A DNA stretch of 64,000 bases from Hyperoodon ampullatus (Eukaryota; Chordata; Mammalia; Artiodactyla; Ziphiidae), in NCBI GenBank assembly GCA_949752795.1, contig OX457072.1, forward strand, positions 1,178,001-1,242,000, written 5' to 3'. The position numbers and the translations under genes are program-made. How positions within the stretch are numbered: position 1 is the first letter of the stretch; the number at the start of each line of letters is the position of its first letter. Positions 21,690 to 32,051 of this stretch are shown here, in pieces. The notes under the pieces are model-generated. The model searched no databases and was not told where the DNA came from. It saw only the letters and a list, made by a program, of their open reading frames with translations.

Positions 21690-23410
21690 AGACACCTAGA
21701 GAATTTCCTCTGTGGGATGCTCTGCAGTGAAACCAAACATGGACCAACAGGGGAGGTGGGTCTCAAGTGCCCATCCTCTGGATATTCATGGTTCTCATGA
21801 GCAAGCTCACATCTCTGAGAAGCCTGCACTGAAGACGGACGGTACCCCAGGGTTTCATAAACTTATTTGACCTTGAAGCTTTTTTTATCCTAAACAATTC
21901 TTAGGAGCATTCCAAGGAAATGATTTTGATGGAATATTTTTGGAAAGTTTCATTGTGATTCTGTCTCCTAAGAACAATAGAACAAAGAGGCATCCATCCT
22001 GGTTCTCAGCACATCATCTAAGAGAGGGAACACTTTCCAACACAAGGCAGTATTTCCTGAATTTTCCAAAGTTTGAAATTTGTTTTTCAAATTGAGCTGA
22101 AATTCTGCTTCTTAAAATGACTATTCATCTCATGCTTCAACTTTTGTTTACACCTCCTAAATATATATAGTCTCTTTTCCACATGGAAATTATTCATGCA
22201 TATAAAAGCTATTATGTCATCATTTCACTGAATGAAATCTCCTCTTGGTAAAACATTCCTGATTTCTTCATCTGTGCTACATATGGCTTGGTTTAAACTT
22301 TCCTCACCACATTTCCACTTTCCTGTTATGAAAACATTCTTTTATGAATATATATATTTCCCCAGTTGTAATTATTTTCACCCAATCTATCAATTCAATG
22401 AAAGAAATATTTATTGAGTGTCCTCTAGATAATGAGCGTTTTGCTACATTTGCGGACACTGCCACTGTGATGTCCACATACACGAGCATGGGTGACAGAC
22501 AAAGACCCTTGTTTACAGCCCGGAGCGTGTGGTGAAGACGATCTCTCTGCGTTCGCATCCACCCCATCTCTTCTCCAAGGTGATCGTCTGTTGAGGAACA
22601 CGGAAAGCAAACACGGACACTCTCCATATTTTTCTGCAGTGCAAGCTCCCAGTGAAAACCAGGTTTCGACAGTTGGATGTGCTCTGTGAGATCTGAGAGG
22701 TGAGGACGAAGAGAAGACCATGCTTCGCCTCCCTGGCAGCTGTGGGGAGGGTCACAGGTCTCCCTGCTGAGCATCACGGGTGAAGGGGCCACCCTCAGAT
22801 TTCCGCTGCTGGTGGCCAGTTTCACCAACGCTGGAGGAACTTGTGTTTGCAGCCGGGGAGGCTCCCTGATTCTGCCGTCTCTTCCTTGGGGGTCAGTTCG
22901 GTCTTTTCTCTGGACCTCGGCTGCACCAGCTGTGGTCTTCAGAGCCCTAGGCTTCACCACAGTGTCACAGGAAGTAACTCTCCTGATGGGTCAGGCTGGG
23001 GAGACTTTCTTGCCCAGCCTGGAGCCTGGTAGTATGTTTCTTCTCAGGAATTTGCAAGTACAAATGTGTTACATTATTTTCTGCTTAAAATACCCAGAAT
23101 GAATTTCGTTTCTAGCACAAAACTTTGATTTATAAAGTACTTGCTACCAAACGTAGCTAATAGCCAATTCCTTGAATGAAGGAAATCTGAGGTGGTGACC
23201 CAATAGAAATGGGAGGAAGGTAGTGAGGATTTACAGACTATTGAATAATGGGAGTTATTCATCAGGTCATGACACACAGTGAAAAAATTAACTCAGAATA
23301 TTGTGACTGTTTTTCCAGGATAAATCTGCTATTGAAGATAAGATTTTAAGAGAACAATAGGCTACTGGAATCGAAATAAAATGTAAAAATCTGGACGTAA
23401 CTCTAAAGTG
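21690..23410. other. Non-coding sequence containing a 218-codon chance frame
   Basis: The longest open frame of the window lies on the minus strand at 22304-22960 (218 codons). Its product is rich in polar residues, with no signal peptide, membrane segment or domain that I know. Other phases and the opposite strand are also open over 22492-22755. Part of it (22395-22480, 'gaaagaaatatttattgagtgtcctctagat') looks like an ancient interspersed repeat. I treat it as accidental. The rest shows nothing. Confidence 0.5.
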
Positions 23411-23442
23411 TTTTTTTGTTTGTTTGTTTGTTTGTTTGTTTT
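23411..23442 (+). repeat. (TTTG)n microsatellite
   Basis: A T run followed by seven TTTG/GTTT units, likely grown from an old A/T tail. Confidence 0.9.
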
Positions 23443-24507
23443 AAGATATGACCATGAACCCATGCCCATGGTACCCTGGCCGCAGGTTACATCAAGGCTC
23501 AACATCACTGACTTCCTGGACCCCAGGATGATCTGGCTGATGCAACTGCTATTGTGCAAATTGCCAAGAGATGAGACCAATGCTGAGACCCCAGCCTGAA
23601 AGTTAAAAATATAATTTATCTCCAAATCAAGAAACTTGAAAAAAGAAAAGTTCGACTTAATCATTCTACCAGAACCACTGAGCCTCTTTTCTGCCGAGTG
23701 GAATGGTCAGAGGAGCCCATCAATGGGTATCACTACTATTAAACGGAGCCCTTTATGTCCTGGAGAGAGCAGGAGTCTTCCTGCACTGAGACACATGCTT
23801 TCTGGGCATGGATTTGCCTTCCTGGGTGTGTCCACAAACTTCTGCTTCCTGCACTGTCCACAGAGGTCCCAGATGCCTGTTCGTCTCCAGAGGGTGCCCA
23901 CATCCTCACCTCTTTCTGGGGGTACGTTACAGAAGGAGTGAGGCTGTGGGTCCAGAGCCATCACGTACAAGGCTGTTTTACGTACTGGGGCCTTGGAGAG
24001 AGATGAAGTGGGATATTCAGGACTCAGTCATCGCACCCGCTGGGAGGCGGTGCCTTCTGAGATGAGGGTTCCATCCCACACGTTCCTCTAAAATATCCTG
24101 TGGTTTCTCTTATGGTCAGAGGACCACATTTCTGGATCAGAAAGCTGGAGGTGACATGGCACCAACCACTATTATACTGAATGATCTCCAACCAAACATT
24201 TTTCTTTGTATATCTTTGAACTTAGGCTCTATTTGTTTAGAGATTTTAACATCTAAGATCAGAATCCTTCCTTCAGGGAAAACTGTCATGCTTGCATTGA
24301 AAAGGAATTCTAATACCTGACCAACAAATAAAAAAGTGAATGCCTCTGTTATCTGAGTGCTGGATTTGTAACATCAAAGAAGATACGATCATAGGTACAG
24401 AATGCAGTTATGGAGGAATCCTCTGGGCTTCCCCTGAACGCTGACTCTTTGGTAGTAAAAGGCAATGGAAAATGAGAGCAACCCTGTTAAGGAAAGTCAG
24501 ACCCCTT
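23443..24507. other. Unassigned sequence
   Basis: No gene. Four short frames overlap on both strands at 23636-24065, in a GC-moderate patch with no domain signature. No named repeat is recognised. Confidence 0.45.
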
Positions 24508-24725
24508 AAAAATGAGGGCTTAGGGACTTCCCTGGCAGTCCAGCGGTTAAGACTTCGCTTTCCAATGCAGGGGGTGAGGGTTTGATCCCTGGTCGGGGAA
24601 CTAAGATCCCATACCTCATGGCCAAAAAACCAAAACATAAAACAGAAGCAATATTGTAACAAATTCAATAAAGACTTTAAAAATTGTCCACATCAAAAAA
24701 TCTTTTTTAAAAAATGAGGGCTTAG
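24508..24725 (+). mobile_element. CHR-family SINE (CHR-1-like), sense, with TSD
   Basis: The body is about 24524-24709. It has the same architecture as the copy at 15032: tRNA-related head GGGACTTCCCTGGCAGTCCAG, box-B-like GGTTTGATCCCTGG, then the 'gaagcaatattgtaacaaattcaataaagactttaaaaa' tail. A 16-base duplication, AAAAATGAGGGCTTAG, is present at 24508-24523 and again at 24710-24725. Confidence 0.95.
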
Positions 24726-25144
24726 TAGCCCACTTGTGAAAAAATGATGCTGGCTTACTTCCTGGCTGAGGGCAAAGGACACAAGTACTCGAGGGGGGAG
24801 AAAGGAAGGGTTAGAAACATCGTGTGGCCATGGGAAGCAAAGAGGCATTAGCCATCCATGGGTCTTCTTGGTATGTCAGGTCCAGATTTACTATTGTCAA
24901 CTCCTTTTATTCCTTTTCTCTTTTTGCCATTATTTTATACAAGGTCTGTAGGTAGTGATTCATGTAAAATTTAGTTCTTAAGTGACAGGATATTAATTTG
25001 GAATTAACTAGAAAAGTAATAAACACCACCCAAGAAAGGGCACAGAGACCACTGGTGCTTTGGGAAGAAGGTGATCACGGTTCATTTATAAACAGGAAAC
25101 GGGCATTATGTTAGATGAACAATGAAGTTGAAGTTACTAATAGG
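24726..25144. other. Unassigned sequence
   Basis: About 420 bp, nothing recognised. Confidence 0.4.
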
Positions 25145-25585
25145 GTTTTTACTGTGGTAATATAGGCAAAATATAATATTTATCATTTTAACTGTTTGAA
25201 ACTGTACAATTCAGTGACATTAAATGCATTCACAATGTTCTGTAACCATACCCAAAACTTCAGGATGCACAGCATAACTCTGTGCCCACTAGACAATAAC
25301 ACCTGTTCCCCCTCCCACAGCCTCCAGAAACTCTATTCTACTTTCCCTTTCTGTGAACTTACCTCTTCTAGGTGTTCCATTTAAGTGCAATAATACAATA
25401 TTGGCCCTTCTGTCTCTAGCTTGTTTCTCTTAGCATGATATTTTCAAGGTCTGCACATGTAGAATATGTCACAACGTCTTTCCTTTCCACGGATGTATAT
25501 TATTCCCTTGTATAACAATATGTCACCCCATGTTGTTTATCCATTTCAGAAACCACTGGTGTTTTTCACTTTCTTATAAATTGGG
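25145..25585 (-). mobile_element. Old L1 3' end (L1M type), antisense
   Basis: Plus-strand order 'caaaatataatatttatcattttaactg', 'gtacaattcagtgacattaaatgcattcacaatgttctgtaaccatac', 'ctccagaaactctattctactttcc', 'cttgtttctcttagcatgatattttcaaggt' and 'gtttatccatttcagaaaccactggtg' is the antisense of an L1M 3' UTR joining ORF2. Confidence 0.85.
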
Positions 25586-25954
25586 AAAGATAATGTAGGT
25601 TGATGATCAGAGTAGCTTGCTTTCTAATTTTACATTTTGAAGCCCACAGTTTGTGCCCAAAGGGCTGGGTGTAAAACCTGCATGTCCTAAGCTGCTATAG
25701 TCACTGTGGTGATGTAAGAAAGTGGAGTGGTTGGGTAGAACCTAGGGATTCCTCTTGGCTGTTACCTGATTCAGGCTCTGTTCTCTCCAGCCTGTTTCTT
25801 CTCTGAGGGCTTTTGTGCTGGATTGAGTATAACTCTGAGACTGAGTTTCCCTGATGGTGTGTGTTATACAGAGATTGTATGCTTATAGTGAAATTTGGAT
25901 CCTATAATATTCTTTTTGATAGACTGCCTTATATTTCCTTTTTTTTATTTGGTT

Positions 25955-26145
25955 CTCCCAGCAACTCTGTAACATCACTAAGCCAGTTATTCACTAGCAT
26001 CTCAACTTCACCATGAAGACAGTAAAGTCTGTACAATGAGTGAGTCACGCAAAGTCACACAACTCAGTCTGAGGGTCAGACCCTGGCCCTCACCCCTGAC
26101 CCCCAGCCCAGCGCTTCCTTTATAGTCACGCATCCTCCTGGGAGC
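25955..26145 (-). repeat. MIR SINE (ancient), antisense
   Basis: 'cccagcaactctgtaacatcactaagccagttattcactagcatctcaacttcaccatgaagacagtaaag' followed by 'gagtcacgcaaagtcacacaactcagtctgagggtcagaccctgg' parallels the antisense MIR core and its 'aggtcacacagctagtaagtggcagagctgggattcgaaccc' part. Confidence 0.65.
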
Positions 26146-28337
26146 TCCTGGGCTAAATGTACTGCTTCCCCCAACCTGCCCTGAAAAGAGAGAGGCCGGG
26201 GCGGTGGCGGTGGGGGAAGGCTCTGAACAGGTTGCGAGCATCAGAGCTTCTCCCCGCTCCTCTCCAAGGGCACCGAGCAGCATCCATCAGGGCACAGGAA
26301 GAAAGAAGAGAGCGAAAAAGGAAGACGGTAAGTAGAGCCAGAAGTGACGGTGCCTGGAGAGACACGGCTCCCTCAGCTGAACCTGAGTATACACGTTCAC
26401 CGACAGAGAAAGAAGATGTTTATATAAAACATTATCTTTTCAAAGATATGTATTAGCACCTATATGTCTTAAGGTTATTTCAGGCTAAGGATCATCCTTC
26501 TGAAATAACATGGTGAAAATTAAAGAAAAAATGTCTCTCAGTGAAAATTAAGAGTAGGTCTATTTCCCAGTTTCCAAGATTTATCCAGTACGAAGGCATG
26601 AATACATGAAGGCTTTTCCCCGCACACCTGTGCTTTCATCTGAACTGTCAGGTAGGCCTCCTCACGTGCTTGCTTGTTTCTCACTGAGTGATTCATATGC
26701 TCAGCTTCTTCCTTCAGGCATCATCAATATTTGGTCCAATCAATTCAATTCAAAAAGGCCTATAGAATAAAGAAGACCTTCATAGATTAATTATTTTTCA
26801 ACATTTACTATACATGTATGTATATGTATCCTTTACTGTATATGTACCTGTATAGATATATGTGACATATGTGTTATACGTGATCTATATTATTCCTTTT
26901 CTTGTCAGTTTTTAAATTTTATACTTAATTTCACATGGAAAAGATATTTTGATCATGTTCTAACAGTGTTATTTATATAGTCGCTATACATACTTTTTCA
27001 TTATGATTCGTTGCCTTTTCAGTCCTTTCCTATCTCCTTCATTTCTTCTGGATCTATTGTTTCCCTCTTCATCGTAAACATTTCAGCAAATGCCTTCATA
27101 TTCTTGCTCATATTCTCCGTTCTGCGTTGTAGGCAGAGCTGTCTGTGAAGAGACACTGGTTTGGGAGGAGAGCACACCTGATGTGGGAACGACCGGATGA
27201 CGGGGCTGAGGCATGGGCCTTGGTGGCGTCCTCACGCATGTGCTTTGTGCTGGCAGTGCATGGACAGGCTCTGGGACTTTCTACAGATGTGTGAGGCGTG
27301 ACCATCCTGAGGGTCGGGAGGCCGGACGTGCGACTCATTCCACGATGGTGACCATGATGGTGGTTCTGGTGCTGGTGGACTTTCTAAGCTAAACTTTCTT
27401 CTCTCCAACCTCGGTGGGAATATCTAGGTCTTGAGGAGGAAGATCAAAGCCGATGTTAATTACATGGACAAAAGATTCTCAGACCTTTGTATCAGGGATG
27501 TTCCAGACATCAGGATTAGTCTGCTTTGTTGAAAAGGCATTTTTAGTTAAAAAAATGAGTGCTAAGTGCATTATCAAAGAGACTTTCTTTGGACAACTTT
27601 CATTCCAAATAAGCGTGTAAGACAGGAGCCTCACCCAGGTCTGATGAAGGACCTGGGTTCTGGTTAGTCATATGCTTCATGGCGCTTTGATGGTCTACAA
27701 ACTGCTTCCGTTGTAACAGACAGGATTCTGAAATAGAGGCAGAGGTCCAGCACATTTTCTATTATATCTTTGAACTTGTATAAATTAAAGCTGCCAGAAT
27801 GGCTTTCATTCTTTTTAATTTAAGCTAGATGTCCTCTAGCTTCAATTTTGTATAGTTCTGTATCAAATTACATTTTCCAGTGAAATTATTATAAAACCCT
27901 AAAAATAGAAGGTTATAATAGAAAGTGCCAGTTTAATTCATGAAAACCCACAGAAGCACAATAATGTGAATTTATTCAGAGGATTAGACATGGCAGCTAA
28001 AAGCACATATGAAGCAAAGGAGTGCTGAGGAACTGCACTTATTCTGGAAAAGCACACACACTATTCCTGTAACTATCTGGCTACAAAAATCACTTGTAGG
28101 GTTTGGCTAAATTACTTGTACTATTCTTCTGTTCATATGTTTATAATTGTTATCATGGCTGGGAAAATTGAGGACAAGTGGATGTTGAAAAAAAGGAACC
28201 TACACCTTGTAAAGTTGATAAAAATCACAGTAGGGTTTCAAACAGCTAGACAATAGAACCTAGTCAAAGTTAGGCCTTCTGGTTGGGTTCATGATTTCCT
28301 TTCTAAATAAGTAATTTTACTTAAATATTTAAAACAC
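26146..28337. other. Unique-looking non-coding sequence
   Basis: About 2.2 kb with no named repeat. A GC-richer purine-rich patch at 26170-26340 gives overlapping frames on both strands without recognisable domains. A TATA/ATGT-rich patch lies at 26810-26900. Confidence 0.45.
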
Positions 28338-28573
28338 CAGTGTCTATGACATATATACACTACTACGTATAAAATAGATAACTAAATGAGAACCTACCGT
28401 GTAACACAGGGAACCCTACTCAATGCTGACCTAAATGGGAAGGAAATCCAAAAAAAGAGGTGATGTATGTATACGTATAGCTGATTCACTTTTCTGTACA
28501 GCAGAAACTAACACACCATTGTAAAGCAATTATACTCCAATAAAAATTAATTTAAAAAAATCAGTGTCTGTGA
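28338..28573 (+). mobile_element. Cetartiodactyl L1 3' UTR insertion, sense, with TSD
   Basis: A severely 5'-truncated L1: the body 28350-28561 holds only the 3' UTR, recognisable from 'acctaccgtgtaacacagggaaccctactcaatgct' and 'tgattcacttttctgtacagcagaaactaacacaccattgtaaagcaattatactccaataaaaatt', then a short A tail. The 12-base duplication CAGTGTCTATGA (28338-28349) and CAGTGTCTGTGA (28562-28573) differs at one base. It is therefore a genuine target-primed L1 insertion of about 210 bp. Confidence 0.92.
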
Positions 28574-28889
28574 GTTTGAAGGAATAAGCAAGTAATCTAC
28601 AGCTACAAGTTTAATGTGAAATATAAAACCATAAAATCTAAATATAGAAAGATATGGGAACAGGAAATTCAAAGGGTGGATGATGTTTCCTGGCATAAGA
28701 TTCTTCTTCTAATCTGGAAAATGGATGTTTAAAACAGAACATTTATTTAAATGGATGACGTTTCCTTGTTTAAGTGTCACTGGAATTAGTTCCACTCTTG
28801 GGGCCCAGAGAAAGGTTAACACAAATAGAGAAGGCTATTGGGTAGGATGTTAACTCTAATTATAATGGGATCTACTGGCTTGTTGAAGT

Positions 28890-29105
28890 GTTAACTTCAC
28901 AGTTATCATTTTCCTGAGTCAATCAAACACTTATTTTGCATGTACTTTGTGCTTTTGCCAGAGAGTGGAAATGTGGCTGATGCTCCGAGCCGGCTTCTAC
29001 ACTGTGACGTACTTAGTGAGACAGATCTTGCTTGTGCTGTTCTTAGTGCCCGAGCTTAGTCTGTGGTCCATAAGTGTTCAGATGAATAAATGGATTTGTG
29101 ATTTG
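28890..29105 (+). repeat. Possible L2-like fragments
   Basis: 'gagtcaatcaaacacttattttgcatgtactttgtgcttttgccagagag' and 'ttagtgcccgagcttagtctgtggtccataagtgttcagatgaataaatgg' resemble decayed ancient LINE tails. Confidence 0.4.
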
Positions 29106-31833
29106 GTCAACCTTCTGCTTTATTACATGTTTTGCACCTTTAATTTCTTTTAGGGGCTGAATATTTTCATCCACATTCTTAGTCTCTGACATTCTATTTT
29201 TTAGAATACCTCCATCCATCCTTCACCCCTTCTCCATCCTTTGATTAGTTCAAGGTTTATTGAGCTTCGGCAAACCATGTTTAACATGGCGCCCACACAA
29301 ATAAGACAGCATCTGTCTAAAAGCACACAGTGCCATGAAAAATTATTTGAAAAAGTGGACGCTCGAGCATGAGTCCAGATCACACTATTATGGGAACGGA
29401 GGTGAGGCGCTGCACCCACCCTGGGGTGAAGGGGTCGGGGATTTCCTCTGTGTGGAGCTGACTACAAACTGAGTTTCAGAAGATGAACAAAAGAGGGTCC
29501 GTCTGTGAAATCTCCACCTTCGGGGTCATGACTCATGGATGCCGTTCGCGGCTTTCTACGAATTAGTTAATGAATCCTTTTCAGATAATGAGATTCCTTT
29601 ATGGCATTTGTCTGCCCCTCTGTACGGCACCTGCCATATTTATATGACACACATCCATCATTACAACACTCATAAATTCCCCTTCAGGACAGCTGGCCAT
29701 CTTACTATTTTCTGCTGCACCCTGAGGTCTTTTTCAAGATAACTCTTGAGCTGGCCAGTCTGTGCTTTGTCCACATGGGAAGAGGAAGGGTCTGCACAAA
29801 ATAATGCAGTTCCGAGCTGTCTGGATTGCTTCCGGCTTCAGTAATCTCTTTTGGATATCTCCAAAATGGAATAGCATTGTTGTTGCACATTTGATTCTGT
29901 TTCAATACTTGCTAAGATACCCCTATAGGGCTTTTGTAAGATCATATAGATTCTTGAGTTTACTAAATATCTTTTTGTTTTCATAACCCATCTAATTGTT
30001 TTTCCTTTTGAGTATAAACCTTCGGGACACATCTCAAGACAAGATAACCTGTGTGTGATAAAATACTTAATTGGCCCTTCATACATGTAAGGTTATTGAA
30101 TAGGTTCACCACTTGCAATCCAGATTGAAATTTCTATTATCAATTATTCCAAAAAAGTATATTTTCAAGGTCATAATAGAAATATCACTGTGTACAACAG
30201 AGAAAATGTAACATTCTCCCTCTAAGTAGAATGTACTCTATTTTTCCTTTGCAGGTGCTTTCTGATAATGTGCATGTAAAAAAAAAAGCAAATCATATGT
30301 ATTAATTACTGTTGCTTCTGTAAATATTTAAATAGGAAGATCTATACAAAAGACATTTGCTAGCTTAGGTGACTCTGTTTTATTTTTAAACCGGTAGTTT
30401 GGATTAACAGTGTTGTTTTAAAAGCATATCCATTTTCCTAAAGCTTTTAATGCTAGAGACACATTTCTAAAGCATGTATTGTTTTGTTTTAAATGAACAT
30501 TTTGAGTTTTATATGTGGGTATTCATGAATATGTAAGTATAACGTACTTATACATACATGAGTTTAAATAAAAATGAAGATTGCTATTACTGTCTTTTGA
30601 AAATCTAAATGTAAATTTCATTGCATAATGTATGTTCAGAAGTGCATGGGCTGGTTTTTGGTGTTTTCTTGTTTTTCTTTCTTGTAAAACATTGACGGTG
30701 ATAATTTACAACCACCAAAACCAGTAATTGGAAGAAATTGAAAGGGCCTCTGAGCTAGCAGACTTCTTAATACTGCTGTTAGAGAAGGAATTCTCATGGA
30801 AAAAGTGCCAGAAAAAAGCCTGAAGTTAGAGTGTAAGTGACGTTACTGCGAGATGGAAAACACCATTTACTTGGTCTCAACAAAGTTAAAAAATGTCCTT
30901 CTTAGGGACTATGAGGTCTATTCCTGTACAAATTTCTCATAGTGTTTTCCAATGCGAAAAGAGTGACTTGAAATGAAATCTTATTGAAAGAAATTCAATT
31001 CTGTGCATGCCCAGAGGAACTAAATATAAACAGAAACATGATTAATTAGTTAATTTTAGCACCACTGAGATAAAATTCTTGAACGAGCTGTTGTATTAAA
31101 TTTGAATAGGCTGTTATAACAGGATAACAATCAGGACCATTTAATTTTATACCAATTGGTGACTTTCTGCAGCATTCTGATGGCTACACTCTTCAAGTCC
31201 ATGTTTGTCTCCTGTATTTGTTATTGAATAAGGATGAAGTGAAATTGAATGAAGAACCAAGAGGTGACTGGACTTTCTTTGGCAGCTGCAAGTCTTAGTA
31301 AACTGAATTGTACGCCTACTGTGGGCCTTCCAAAAACATCAGAACTTACCAGCTCCCTGCAGCATGAAAAGCTGGAAAAGCTGAAAGCATGATCATTTAC
31401 ATTTTTGCCATTAATGGAGAAGGAAAACATATAATGATGTCCCCATTACGTGTATTAGTCATTTATTTAAAAAAATTTAATCTAGAAACAAAGTCAAAAT
31501 TTCCCACAGACAGCAATTACTTTCTTTTGTACCTCAGCCTCTGTAGGCAAGTTCATTTTCGGATTCTTCTAGAAGGCAGGAGTGGAGAGGGTTTTCTGTT
31601 AGGATTCTAAGAGGGTATGTGCTATGCTGCAGGCACATAGCAGACTCATCAGGGGAGAAGGTCCTGAGCTGGGTGTGGATTGAGAGAATGACTGACTCAG
31701 AAATGGATTTTTTTTCTAATGTACAAGTTCCAACCCTGTCATGAGAACATCTCCAACTCAAATGGTTACTTAAATGGTGAGATTCTCCCTGGAGTCAACA
31801 ATTGTTCTGTAATTGGAATCTCTAGTCCACTCA
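29106..31833. other. Repeat-poor, largely AT-rich sequence
   Basis: About 2.7 kb without any named repeat or gene. The part 30100-31200 is strongly AT-rich and free of recognisable insertions, the kind of stretch where conserved non-coding elements may sit. An A run lies at 30281-30289. Confidence 0.45.
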
Positions 31834-32051
31834 CTTTATTTTATTTATTTATTTTTCTTGTGGTATGCAGGCCTCTCACTGTTGTGGCCTCTCCTGTTGC
31901 GGAGCACAGGCTCCGGATGTGCAGGCTCAGCGGCCATGGCTCACGGGCCCAGCTGCTCCGTGGCATGTGGGATCTTCCCGGACCGGGGCACGAATCCGTG
32001 TCCCCCGCACCGGCAGGCGGACTCTCAACCACTGCGCCACCAGGGAAGCCC
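31834..32051 (-). mobile_element. CHR-type tRNA-derived SINE, antisense
   Basis: It has a T-rich tail complement with (ATTT)n character at 31834-31857, then 'ggcctctcactgttgtggcctctcctgttgcggagcacagg' and on to 'actgcgccaccagggaagcccc', the complement of the SINE 5' end. The tail is more degenerate than in other copies. A TSD is not certain (CCACT flanks both sides), so this may be an older insertion of the same subfamily. Confidence 0.92.
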
